64,000 nucleotides of DNA from the NCBI GenBank assembly GCA_037954235.1, contig JBBMOA010000014.1:27460273-27524272 (forward strand), in the 5' to 3' direction. Shown here one piece after another: positions 36,561 to 48,130 of this stretch. Within the stretch, counting starts at the first letter, position 1, and each line of letters opens with the position of its first letter. This DNA is from Aulostomus chinensis. Taxonomy: Eukaryota > Chordata > Actinopteri > Syngnathiformes > Aulostomidae. The position numbers and the translations under genes are program-made. The notes under the pieces are model-generated. The model was not told the DNA's origin, ran no database searches, and saw only the letters and a list, made by a program, of their open reading frames with translations.

Positions 36561-36600
<40 letters not shown>
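36466..36600. repeat. Compound (TC)n-(AT)n-(AG)n microsatellite with hairpin symmetry
   Basis: TC run (36466-36490), AT run (about 36493-36543) and AG run (36545-36600). The TC and AG arms are reverse complements flanking an AT core, so the block can fold back on itself. Frames through it are artefacts. Confidence 0.95.
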
Positions 36601-36605
<5 letters not shown>

Positions 36606-36624
36606 TTATTAGTAGTTTTCCTTG

Positions 36625-38200
36625 CAATGGAGAAAGACTTCCGGATAGCTTTGAACAGATTCTGGACCACCATCCGCCATCTCAGGAAGGGGGAAAGCGG
36701 TGCACAGTCAACACTGTGTATGGCAGCGTGCTGCTGACCTCGACTTGGGATGTTGTGGATCGGTGGAGGGAATACTTTGAAGACTTCCTCAATCCTACTG
36801 ACATCTCTTCCGATAAGGAATTAACTTTATGGTTGGCTCTCCTATCTCTGGGGCTGAGGTTGCTGAGGTGGTAAAAAAGCTCCTCGGTGGCAGGGCCCTG
36901 GGGGTGGATGTGATCTGCCTGGAGTTTGTCATGGCCCTGAATGCTGTAGGACTGTCTTGGTTGATACGACTCTGCAGTGTTGCGAGGACACTGGGGGCCT
37001 CTGAATTGGCAGACCGGGATGGTGGTTGCCCTTTTCAAGAAGAGGGACCAGGGAGTGGGCTGCACGGTGGTGCAGTGGTTGGCACTGTGGCCTCACAGCA
37101 AGAAGGTTCCGGGTTCGAGTCCCGGCTCGGGCGTGGGATCTTTCTGTGTGGAGTTTGCATGTTCTCCCTGTGCCTGTGTGGGTTCTCTCCAGGTACTCCG
37201 GCTTCCTCCCACCATCCAAAGACATCAATTTGGGGACTAGGCTGATTGATACTCTAAATTGACCGTAGGTGTGACTGTGAGTGTGAATGGTTGTTTGTCT
37301 TTGTATGTTGGCCCTGCGATGGACTGGTGACCTGTCCAGGGTGAACCCCACCTCTCGCCCGTAGATGCTGGGATAGGCTCCAGCCCCCATGCGACCCTTA
37401 CTAGTAAGGAATAAGCGGAAGACGATGACGACGACGACCAGGGAGTGTGTTCCAACTATCATGGGATCACACTCCTTGCCTGGAGAGGAGGATACCTTAG
37501 ATAGTTAAACCTTGGATCCAGGAGGAGTTGAGTGTTTTTTGTCCTGGTTGTGGAACTGTGGATCAGCTCTACACTCTCGGCAGTATGATTCTTTGGGGAG
37601 TTCTCTGGGAGTATGGGATATTCGCTCCATGTATGACTGGTGTCAGAGCTTAGTCCACATTGCAGTAAGTCAGACTCGTTTCCAGTGAGGATTGGACTCC
37701 TCCAGGGCTGCCCTTTGTCACCGATTCTGTTCATACAGTAACAGTTTTATGGAAGGAATTTCTGGGTACAGCCAGAGTGTTGAGGGGATCGGCTTGTTGG
37801 CTGCAGGGTCAGGTCTTTGCTTTTTGTGGATGATGTGGTCCTGCTGGCTTCATTAGGCTGTTAACTTAAACTCTCACTGGATCGGTTTGCAGCTGAGTGT
37901 GAGGCAGCCGGATGAGAATAAGTACCTCAGTAGTAACTCAGAGTCCATGGTTCTCCCCCAGAACAGGGTGGCGTGAGGTAGGGATGAGCCCTCGCCCCAA
38001 GTGATGGAGTTCAAGCACCTTGGGGTCTTGTTCATGAGTGAGGGAAAGCTGGATCGTGAGATTGACAGGCAGATTGGTGCAGCGTGTACGGTGACATCTG
38101 TATCAGTCCATTGTGGTGAAGAGAGAGCTGAGCCAAAAGGAAAAGCTCTCATATACACAAATGTATTTGAGTGTGTTAAGCTGGGTGAGAAGTGAGCTAC
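36625..38200 (+). pseudogene. LINE family A, linker and RT relic, copy 2, split by a SINE
   Basis: The plus strand begins with the linker block MEKDFRIALNRFWTTIRHLR (36629-36688), then WREYFEDFLNPTD (about 36761-36800), and reaches the RT start. After the SINE at 37058-37435 it continues (CCAACTATCATGGGATCACA) with GLLQGCPLSPI-like sequence (about 37690-37725) and a catalytic-box remnant LFVDDVVLL (about 37820-37846; the family norm is FADD). MEFKHLGVLFMSEGKLDREIDRQIGAA (38004-38083) is the post-RT region. The copy ends without the C-terminus. Frameshifts and deletions are frequent. Confidence 0.82.
37046..37447 (+). repeat. Full SINE family A inserted in the LINE, 12-bp target-site duplication
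   Basis: GACCAGGGAGTG lies at 37046-37057 and again at 37436-37447 around the SINE body (37058-37435). The RNA polymerase III boxes are intact: TGGTGCAGTGG at 37068-37078 and GGTTCGAGTCC at 37112-37122. The tail is (GAC)n rather than the (GGAT)n of other copies. The best-preserved promoter in the window. Confidence 0.95.
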
Positions 38201-40150
38201 AATTTCCAAGGTGCATTTTGGAAAGATATATCTAATCAGTAAGCTTAAAAATCTAACACTATTCATCTGCATTGGTAACAGTCAGTGAAAGCCCAGGATT
38301 ACAGTGCTGAGTAAAGTGATAACAATCTCCAGCTTCAATTCATTCCTGAGGATCATCTGGGTGAAAATGGAGACCTTGGTATATTTTTTTGTATTGTGAA
38401 TTTGCTGTCATGCCGCTGACTGGCCTCCTCTCCACTGCATAGTAGCCCAGGCTCATGGGTATTATATTATCTAAACTGTTCATCTAATCCAAGGCTCATG
38501 AACAAAACAAGTTTTCTCAGAGTGGAGGCTGAAATGACTCAAACCTGTGCTGACAACAGGATGGGATTATTATATAATCTGGAGAAACATAGCAAGTTTT
38601 GGTGTTAAATAAAACTGCGAACATCATTTTCTAAAAGTGGAAATAGACAACCTTTCATTCATCATCCCCAAATGTTTCTAATTGTTATTACAGTTGGAGC
38701 TGCTCTCCCAAAGACAAAATTGCTTAAAGCCTCACCACTATAAACAAAGGACCCAAAACTATCAACTCATTAACCAAATTGTCCCACTTTTATATGGCAT
38801 CATTCAAACACATTTTGAATTTGGCTTTGTACAAAGTAAAGCAGGAGTTGGTGTTGGGGGTAGAGGGAGGAGCAGAGGGTTAACATTCAATAATTCTCAC
38901 ACTAAGCATGTTTAACCTCATGATGTGGTAAAGCAAGTACAGAATGACTACAGTTGCGAAGCCAGCAGCAGCAGTTATGTGGATATACGCACAAATCAGA
39001 CACACCTCAGAGTTAATGCAGTTGTTTAACCAGCCACAACATATGGGCAGATAAATCACGTCTGATACTAAACAATCTGTCATTTTTATTTTTACTGTGT
39101 GAGGTAACTGGATTCACAAGATCACATGGCAGACTTCTATTTATGTGTGTGCACCAACAGTGGTTCTGCCAACCAGTGTCCTTAAGGAGATAGGGGTGTG
39201 GTTTAGATGTGATGGCAGTGTGACTCTTTTGAACAGATCTAGGTTTCCAGGAAAAGAACAAATTATTAAAAAAAGAAATACCATATTTATCATAAGCATG
39301 TTTCTTTGTTGGCTTGACTTGGCTTGTACTTCAATAACAGATAGACGGACAATGTGGTGATCCTCTGATTCTGTAACACTCATGCAGCCTGGTCATAGAA
39401 CACATTGCTGGTAGAATGGTACCGGATCTGAGCATGTGAAGTAGTTGTGAACAGCAGCCATCATTGGTTTAAGGAGGCGCAGTGGCTGACAGGAAAATGT
39501 TGACATATCAGCCACCCTGACCAACATGCTGCTACCCTGATGAGAGACGTGTGTCTGACGATGTGAAATAACCAGACTGAACAAAATAAGCATGCCAGTT
39601 TCTATTTCAGTCTGAAGTGGACAAGAGACAGCAAGAATAATGCCTGTAAATAGGGTGGGAATGTGTTATGTGAGTGTAACTAACAGGTCAATGTGCAGGT
39701 AAATCCTGTCTGGGACAAAGGTTAAATATAACCAGCACCTCTCACTGGTTCTGAGCAGTTTATTCAGTCATACCATTTTTTTGTAGATAAGCACAGACAG
39801 GTAAGCCATTCCAGCAACAGCAAACTCAGTCATTAAAGAAGACAACAATCATAATGAGCAAGCAAAACATAAAAATCCCACCATTGTAGAGGGTTTTTGG
39901 GATTGTAACGAGTTAAAAGAGCTGTTGAAGTCCAGAGGGAAAAACACATTGTTGCAGAGTTCTGGGAGAGAAAATTAAATCAGTGGGTGTCGAAAAGAAT
40001 AATCAAACTATTGTGATTTAAGATTTTTAACATTTTTTTCCTTTCTTTCTGTGGTCTTCTTCACTGATGTATCAATGCCTTGTATAATATTTATTTACAT
40101 TTTGAAAATATATATTGTCAAGGTGTTTTTTTTAATTAATCATTTATGAG
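38201..40150. other. No gene recognised
   Basis: Complex sequence without recognised transposon or coding features. A T-run lies at about 40124-40131. Confidence 0.5.
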
Positions 40151-40281
40151 ACCATCCATCCATCCATCCATCCATTGTCTTCCGCTTATTCCTACATTAA
40201 GGGTTGCGGGGGGGGGGGGTGGAACCTATCCCAGCGTCAATGGGTGAGAGGTGGGGCACATCCTGGATGGGTCGCCAGCAT
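40151..40281 (-). repeat. SINE family A, 3' end fragment
   Basis: (ATCC)n followed by CTTCCGCTTATTCCTAC, a G-run and the 3' module in minus orientation. It stops at GGGTCGCCAGCATG. Confidence 0.88.
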
Positions 40282-40329
40282 GTTTGAGTCAATAATTCAA
40301 GAATCAGATTTTCTTATTATAAAAAAATA

Positions 40330-42190
40330 TATTTTGGGCCAGTGGGGCTCCCATGCCCTGGGTGCCTCCCCCAGTTTTAACTACATTCTAGTCATCCACA
40401 TCATCACATCTACACTCCCACGCACAACACGCACCCTGCACCCATGTTGGGATGGGGGGGAAGCTGGGGCAGGGAGTGTGTCCATTGCTGCCCCTTTTGC
40501 TAACTGCACCAACGCGGGCCTGGGGGCCTGACTGGTGTTCTTGGGATGGGTGGTCTGCCTCCCAGTATGGTGGTTGGGCTGGGGTTGGTCGCAGGCCTTG
40601 CCATTGTGCAGTGGATCCCTTGCTGGCAGTTTTACGTTTGCTGCGTTCCGATCACCCTGCAGTTCCCTGCAAAGTTGACTGCGCACGGTATACAGCCATC
40701 TTAACTGAGGTTCCAAACCGAAGGGAACACTTCAGAGGGAACTGAGCACGGTACAGGTAACAACTGAACAACTGTTGTACACTTTGCCGGAAGTTGACAA
40801 GCAAGATTCCCCATGATGCACTGCGGTGTCTGTGCGGCGCGTAAAATAAAAAAAATCGCCAGCAGCAGCAGACGTGCATCCGAGCCTGGAAAATAATGGC
40901 GAATAATAAAAATGAATTCATTTACGTGTGTAAGTATGGTTGCTAGCTACATCACTTGCACAACAATTCCACAAGAATGCAGGGAACAGGGAGCAGGAAG
41001 CAGGGAGTACAGTGCTGATCGGAACGCAGCCCAGGTCTGAGGTGCCCTGGACTACGTCCGCATCTATGGAGAGCTCGGCCCCTGTATGGGTGGAGGAAGA
41101 TGAGGGTATGATTTATTTATTCATTTTGTCTGGGGGTGGCGGTCCCGGACATGGGTGCCTTTGGCTCACCCCGGCAGGCGGGCATGGGCCTCTCGGGTGA
41201 GTGGGGGGTCCCTTTCCCTTTTTTGGGGGGGGTGGGGGGGTTGCTGGCTGGTGGTGCCTTATGGCCTGAAGCTTGGCCTGCTCTGGGGGGAGGAGGAGAA
41301 CAGGGGATGGGTGGAGGGTTGGGAGGGTGCTCTGTCCGGGGGAAGTGGGCCTGGTTGTTGTAGTGGGCTGTGGTCTGCCCCGTCTGGGCGTGGGGTGTGG
41401 GTGGGTGTCGGCCTCGCCGGTGGTGGGCTTAGCTCCTGCTGCAGGGGGGTGCGCAGTGGGCCTGGGGTCCTCTGTCTCCCCTGTCTGTCTGTGGGCTGCC
41501 TCCGGGCCGTGGTTGCTGCTCCTATGCTTTCCTGCGGCTCCTGGCATGGGTTGGGCCTGTGGCTGTTTCCTGGGGGGGTGGGGGGGGGTGGCCTGGGGCT
41601 CCCTGTGTTCTGGGGGTTTCTCGGTGCCCTTGTGGCTCGGTACTAATATCCTGGACCGGGGGAGCGTTGTTCTTGTCCCCCACATCAGCTACAGTCAGCT
41701 ACCCACAGCATCCAAAGACAAACTGTAGCGGACACATACACACGCGCATACACACACAGTGCACAACTGATACATAATCACACACTCAGACATTTATTTT
41801 AAATTATATTAAACCAAATGGTAAATTTGCACTGGAAATTCTGCAACCAATGTTTATCTTTTTTTCCCCCCTGTTGTTATTATTGTTACTGTTGTTTTTT
41901 TGTGGGTTTTTTTTTGCTATTGTTTGTTTATGTGTGTGTGTCCCCCCCCCCTCCTGTCTTCCCTATCCTGTCCCTGTTCTCTCTGTCTATCCACTCCTGA
42001 GCCTCAGTCCGGTAGCTTCATCAATGAACCAATACCATTCCTAATAAAGTTAAACATAAATGGTGATAGGAGGAGTTTATCAGATTCCTCCTATGCAGAA
42101 TAAAACTGCTTCAGTACAACAAGGCACCAGGAACATCGATACTGCTTGCCCCTGCTGCTGAACAGGACAGGTTTAAAAAAAAAAGAAAGA
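40330..42190 (+). repeat. G-rich interspersed repeat, family unassigned
   Basis: A strongly strand-asymmetric block: G-runs on the plus strand (41190-41640), CT- and C-rich runs further on (41860-41990) and an A-run before GAAAGAATTG (42175-42190). I recognise its style (GTGGGGCTCCCATGCCCTGG, GGGTGCCTCCCCCAG) from repeated fish sequences, possibly the untranslated end of a LINE, but cannot name the family. Open frames across it are Gly/Trp/Leu-rich on one strand and Pro-rich on the other and are not credible genes. A 391-bp inverted-repeat element lies inside. Confidence 0.5.
40640..41030. mobile_element. 391-bp MITE-like element with 15-bp terminal inverted repeats
   Basis: GCTGCGTTCCGATCA (40640-40654) is matched by its reverse complement TGATCGGAACGCAGC (41016-41030). 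The interior holds GCAGTTCCCTGC near the left end and GCAGGGAACAGGGAGC near the right, so the imperfect inverted repeat may extend inward. There is no coding capacity and no convincing target duplication. The superfamily is undecided (Harbinger- or P-like possibilities). Confidence 0.7.
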
Positions 42191-42425
42191 ATTGGGTGAT
42201 GAGGATAAAAATCATGTGAGTCTCGTGCTCACCAGATCCAAACCCAGTAACATCTATTTGGGATTTGGGAGCTTCGTTTCTCATCAAAAATCTCTTTTTG
42301 AAGAATGGTGGCCATCATCCAAGAGTTCCAGACATACACAATGAAGCTCTTTCAACTCCTGCTAATACACTTGTTTTGCTTTTCCCTAAAGCATATCTGT
42401 CTGTAGCTTTAAAATCAGGCTGATG
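42191..42425. other. Spacer before the CpG-rich block
   Basis: No gene recognised. Confidence 0.5.
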
Positions 42426-43060
42426 TGGGGGCGGGGTGGGAGCGAAGTGCGTGGCTATTCCCGCCAAGGCCGCTAGGCGCGTCTCTGCTCCATGTAAACT
42501 ACCGAGAGAGATTGGCGGCTGAAGAAGATGAGAGGTGGAGGAGGAGGGGGAGATGAGGAGAGAGAGGACGGTGTTTTATCAGCCAAGTGCAGCCTGGATC
42601 GGGAGGAGCGGACGATGGGAGGAAAATTTCTACTCGTTTCCTTTTCTCCAGCATCTCCGCCATTAACATGTAGACCGGTGCGCGTCTGAAGAGCCGGGGG
42701 TAATGGTCTTCTCTGTCTGGGAGAATCATATTCTCATGATAGTTGTGATTTGAAGAAAAAAAAAACATTCTGGATTTACAGCGGACTTGTGGTCGGACTA
42801 AGTGGGGTTCCTTAATTTGTTTGCAGCGTGTGTGTAAATATTGGACCGCATTTAATATGAGTTACTGTCCTCTGGAGTGAAAAGTGCGCCAGTCTTATTT
42901 CCCAGGTTAATTTCCAGCGCTTGAGCGTCGGGATATTTTTTGGTGGTGGTGGTGGGGACTATGTGGATTTTGGAAGGAATGCACCTTAACGTAACCGGAC
43001 GCAACGTGGAATATTGTGTAAGGTGGATAAGAGCAGCGGATGGGATCCTTCTTTTACGGT
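42426..43060 (+). promoter_or_regulatory. Candidate host promoter and non-coding first exon (CpG-rich)
   Basis: The block starts with a GC box (GGGGGCGGGGTGGGAG, 42427-42442) and CpG-dense sequence (42440-42500). A purine-rich GAAGAAGATGAGAGG stretch follows, then mixed sequence with several short upstream ATG frames, and a splice-donor-like TTTTACG|GTAAATAC with GT at 43059-43060. It differs sharply from the A+T-rich flanks and is not a recognised repeat. This arrangement is typical of a vertebrate first 5' untranslated exon on the plus strand with the coding exons far downstream, outside this window. No protein can be assigned. Confidence 0.45.
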
Positions 43061-43550
43061 AAATACACATTCACACTTCCATGCTGCAGCCAGGCCGTCA
43101 GATATTCTGTTGTGTGGATTTGACACTTTGTGTGGAAAGAGGCGGCTAATGCAGTGTTCTGATGAAGCTCGTGATTTACCGGGCAGAATGAGGCTAGACA
43201 GAGATCATGCTGGTCAAGGGGACAAGTTCAAGATGTGGAGAAATTGTTTGTTTCTCTCTCTCTCTTCATGATGTTGGTGCTAAGGGAATAACAGACGAAC
43301 TGTGCTTAGAGAGGCTATCTGGAAACGTGCACAGCAGAAAGCATCTCGTCTGCTTCCCTCTGCCACTTTGTGCTCTCTCACTCGGTTCCAAGAGCATGGA
43401 CATACAGAGCTGTGCACCCTAGCAAAGCAAGATGCGCCAAACAGTCGATTTAGAATATTTCCTTAGTTTGAACCTTAACTAATATCCTACTGGAGAGCAT
43501 ATTCAATATTCGACATCCGTTCATCCATCCACCGCCTACCACCTGCAGAC

Positions 43551-43552
<2 letters not shown>
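43061..43552. other. Possible first-intron sequence, no gene recognised
   Basis: Lies directly downstream of the candidate donor. No exon recognised. Confidence 0.4.
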
Positions 43553-43600
<48 letters not shown>

Positions 43601-43618
43601 CGTGCGTGGCGCGCGCAC
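43553..43618. repeat. (TG)n run merging into CGTG and GCGCGC, Z-DNA-prone
   Basis: About 21 TG units (43553-43595), then GCGTGCGTGCGTGGCGCGCGCACG. Alternating purine-pyrimidine over the whole stretch. Confidence 0.93.
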
Positions 43619-46600
43619 GATTCCATTTCAGGGCTCCAAATGATCTTTCTTTTAGAAGAGACACATCTTCATTCATTTAATATGACTCATTGGATGGCTA
43701 TTCAGTTAGCTGGTGATGCTGGAATCTGGATTTTATAAATCCCCCTTGTCAATTAAATGAATGCTAACCATCTCTCAGACTGACTGCTAGGTCTCAAAAT
43801 GGAGAGGGATTGAGGAAAACTCTTAGGTATGGGGTTGAGGGGTTGAAGGGGTGAATAAAGTCCTCTCTCGGAACCAGGAGGGGAAAGTTGCACCCATCAT
43901 CTATTGTGGGGGCACCACCATAAAACTGGATGACTGCTGTGTGCGTGTATGTCTGCTCCAAGGACTTACCAGACAGGGTGTTTGGAACATTCAAGAGGGT
44001 CTAGGTAGATAAAATCCTGTAGAGTCATCACACCTACAAGTGCACAGATGACCAAGCCTGGGTCAGTGTTGTTCTTCACAGAGGTGTTAGTCATGGCTTC
44101 AACTGTGTGGGCATAGAAAAGACATCCGAATCAGGCTGTTTCATAGAGGTCACTTTCAGGCTGCCCTAAATGTTGATGTGATCTTTTCTCTTCAGATTTG
44201 CTTTTCTATTGCTCGGGGTATTGCTGGGGGTTCTGTCTCTTCTGGACTACATATGGGTGTAATAGCAGCTTCAGCAGATTCAGGCCTTCCTGAATCAACC
44301 CTCTCTCAAATTAATCAGTGTGAAAACAAACGTCCTATTTACAAAGACAGACGGATTTTGAGATGGACATCTATATTCAATTATAATTCAAATACTGACT
44401 TCCAAAGTGAGGCGTGACATCATAATCATTTTGTGTGTATTGTTGTTAATATGTGAGGCACAATTCTGGATATTTGATTGTCTCATCAAAGGAATATTCA
44501 GTGGTCTTTTAGAAAGCCAAAATTTTAAATAATCTCATAAAGAGATACTGATAAAGACTGATAGCTCTTTTGGCAAAAGGGCAATTCGCTATCTGCATAT
44601 GACCTTTCATGAAGTTTCATGATTTTTCCACCTCTGTTGCATTTTGTGTTGGGAATATTGTGCAGTTGTCACATGATGGCAGAGTCTGCCTCCATGCTCT
44701 TTCTGGGGGGGGGTGCTGGCTCCAGCAGTTCACACTGCTCTGTCCCAGGGGTTCTGATCTACATAGCTCAGGCCTTCAGGAAAACATCTACTCACCGCGC
44801 ACTCCTGCATATCTGCAGCTTTTTCTCCCCTCACACATTGTTCTCTTAGACTACCACCTCTTTTCTCCTCTCCTTTTACCTCATCTTCTGTATATAAGGG
44901 AGCTGCTTCATAAATTATAGATTCCCTATTGACTCATGCAGAGGTCCTGATGTTTCTGTGAGTAGCTGCCTCACCTTCTGTTTTATGTTGGAATTATTGC
45001 GCTTGAAGCTGACTGTTGAACTTACAGTCATGTCTCAAAAGTGCAGTGCTAGTTTTGCACAGTTAAATACTTTTTTAGTAACTGACACATGGAGGAAGTC
45101 ATGGTTCAGCCAGTTGAAGTTTTCACATTTTGTTCCTCTAATCTTAACAGCATTAGTTTGATATGGATAAAAGGATCAAAGTCAGAGACTCACATGTCTC
45201 TGTCTGCAGTGACAGTGTTATTTATGATGGTGTGTTTAACAATTGTCTTCTACTTCATTGGTTGCTCTCCTCCAAGGGACATAATCTATGATGGTGAAGT
45301 GTTCATACCACAATGGGACAGCAGGCTAGACCTTCCCAATGTAGTGGTGTAGCTTCTTAATTGCCACTGAAATTAACAGCCCAATCTTGCGGAACTCCAG
45401 TTCTTCAGAAACTACATGATAAAGGAGTTTTCAGTGGTTCTATGTGTATTCAGTCTGTTATATCCTCTCACATCATATCTTCAATATTGTACTACTCTCA
45501 AAAAAATGTCTGTCCAGTTCCTGATAATTATCACTTGTGATGAGGAGCATAGAATGGAGTAAAATATTGCAAATTTACATTGAAATTCCAGGTCTCCCCT
45601 AGTTGCATGTATTTTATTTTATTTCAGGGTCAGGGTCATCTATGATATATACAGAAGCTGTCGTTTGTGTCTGCCACAGTCCACTGTTCATTTGTGTTTT
45701 GAAAACCACATTGCCAGCGTTGTGACTGATAACGAGAGCTTAAATAACTAGTATAACTTTGCCAATATCCAAAAACAAGTGAAAATTCCAATAATTGTTG
45801 TCCCATTTACATCCCAAAAAGTTGAACAGAATTATCGTTTACAGTTAAATGGGTTAATCCATGTCCAAATGCAGCCTGATTTACCATATTCTACTCATTA
45901 CAGTGTAGACATGGCAATGAGGGTACAATTTCAGTATTTAAACATGCATCTGTATTTACTGAGAGAGCATAAAATAAATGAGGTATTGACAGTGATACAG
46001 AGAGGGCAAAAGAGCACAAGAAACTTTGTAAGGGAGGACTGGCTTTGCAAATGAAGGGAAGAAATGTATATAAAAAATGATGCTATTGCAAGTGGAAAAC
46101 ATAAATGTCAGTTAAGTGTGTTATAAATCAAGAGATTGTCATTTCAAAATAAACCTTATTTTTGTGTGCGGCTTGGAGAAAGCTGCCGTCAAACCCAAGT
46201 GAAGATAAAACAACTTCCTGACGTGAAATGGACCAATAACAGGATTATATGATATTAGGTATTGGATGTTTATGTCTGCTGTCATACTGTGGCACAGGCC
46301 ACCTCATTTCATTGTGTTTGTAGTAGTTGTTCTTTATGACATGTGATTAACAAAGATTCGGGCCTTTCCAGTCATTTTATCGTCATTTTATGTGATTTTA
46401 CACATTTGGTATCATTATTTATGAGGTAGTCTGATGGGAAGGCAGTAAAGATGCGTATTCAGGAATGCATGGTTAACCAATCCTGGCATGAATTAATTTT
46501 TTTTTTTAATTATTATTAATGAAGCTTTGATTCTATGATTATCCATGACAACTGGTAAATAAAAAGCAGTGCCTCCATTTTATCCAGTAGACGTAGAGAT

Positions 46601-47971
46601 AATCATTAATTTGTTTAAAACAACATGTCAACCACATGGGAAGAGTGTCATTGACATAAAAACATCGTGTTATATTCCCAGTAATTCATCTAATTGGAAC
46701 TATATACCTGCATGTTGGAATCTGAGAGGGGAGGTTTAAGCCTACATTACATTTTAAAGCTATTTGTTCAGCTTTAATCTGATGAGGACATCACAGGGGC
46801 CGGCAACTGAAGATGAAAAACAAACATTGCTGATGATGTAGGAGAATATAGCAATTACTGAGGCAGGACTAATGGGTTTGCTCATTTGCACTAAATGAGG
46901 TAAAAAAATAAAAACAACAAAAAACAGAAAATGTTTAAATTTTCAAATGTGAAGACTTCGACAGACTGCTACATTTTTTTCTGGTCTCTTTTTTGCTAAA
47001 TGGTGTCTTGGCTTAATATGGGCTTGGAACTCATCTCACATATTACCCTATAGGAGCTGCATTCCATCAGTCAGGCCAATAACATCATGAGTGCAGGAGA
47101 TAATTGACACCACTCTCATCCTGGGTTGTCAAACAGTAACACTTTGTCATGGCACTTGGCGTGTGATAACAACATGCAAGGCACCCTTTTGCATTTGTTT
47201 GAGGTGTAGTGGGCTGTCAATTAACTCCAATGCAATACAATTTAATGTCACTATGAGATGTTTCAAGCAACTTCTTCACCTGCTGTGTTAGTGGTACATG
47301 AGTGGCCATGGCAAAAGTGTGTGTTGAAATGTCAACCATAACCATACCTTCCTTCACTATTTACTTTTTTTGCCAAAACCGAGCAAAATTTGACATTTAA
47401 AACAAACTATGAAATATATATTAGGTATGTCAGTTTATAATGAAAGTGTTTTATTGTCATTGTCACTGTTTACATTATGAATGTGTTGTAAATAAACTCT
47501 TTGTGGCCCCTACTGATAATGATTGAATGTGTGAACACCGGGATTTTAAAAGTACAACTATTCTAATTAACTCATTTGTTTCATAGTTTCAATATGGACT
47601 AAATGAATAAAGAGGTGACCCACCGACCAAACAGTGCGTCCTTCTGCAGGAGGACAGAAGAAAATCCAATAGAGAGCCATTTATGGTGACAGATTTGGTT
47701 GCCATGGTAACTCAGACAGACTTTGAGTTATTACTCATAATACCCAGACTTTCCCTCATCACAAGGTTAAGAATCTCTACAGCTGCATTCTGGAATATCT
47801 AGTCAGCTGTATTGACTAGGGTTCAAAAATGTAGTCTCCCTTTGTTAGTTTGATTAATAAATGCTGTATTACACCAAATTGTACTATACATGACCTTAAG
47901 GTATTTCATACTGATCAGGACAAGACTACACTCTTTAAGCATTTACAGGACACACAATTTGATACCAAACC
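43619..47971. other. Long stretch without recognised genes or repeats
   Basis: No coding frame with family resemblance. The segments 46260-46560 and 46640-46880 are complex and rich in TAATTA-like words. A T-run lies at about 46498-46506. Confidence 0.5.
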
Positions 47972-47975
47972 TGAA

Positions 47976-48130
47976 TGGGTTGCAAGTCTGTCACAGGGCA
48001 GTCAGGAGCAATTAGGGGTTCAATATCTTGCTCAGGGATACTTCGACATCGTCACCGGGGGAAGTGACAGTCGAACCAGTGACTCTCCGGTTGCTAGATG
48101 GCCACTACCTCTGAGCCCTGCTGCCCCTTT
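47976..48130 (-). repeat. SINE family B copy with intact B box
   Basis: Minus strand: GGCTCAGAGGTAGTGGCC (A-box region), AACCGGAGAGTCACTGGTTCGACTGTC (B box GGTTCGACT), CTTCCCCCGGTGACGATG, then CAATTGCTCCTGA(48000-48020) and CTGTGACAGACTTGCAACCC. The 3' module is truncated compared with the 12332-12541 copy. Confidence 0.8.

Noticed and set aside
36392..36874. 160-codon frame with Tyr-Ile and Arg-Glu repeats
   Set aside because: It runs through the compound microsatellite into LINE linker sequence.
37061..37135. Possible tRNA gene from A and B boxes
   Set aside because: Cloverleaf pairing is not evident and the segment recurs as the head of a SINE.
41113..41728. Long frames (Gly/Trp-rich on plus, Pro-rich on minus)
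   Set aside because: Composition follows the G-runs of the repeat; no start context or domain supports a gene.
42499..42768. Minus-strand 89-codon frame in the CpG-rich block
   Set aside because: No recognisable domain; low-complexity Ser/Pro/Leu end and no promoter on that strand.
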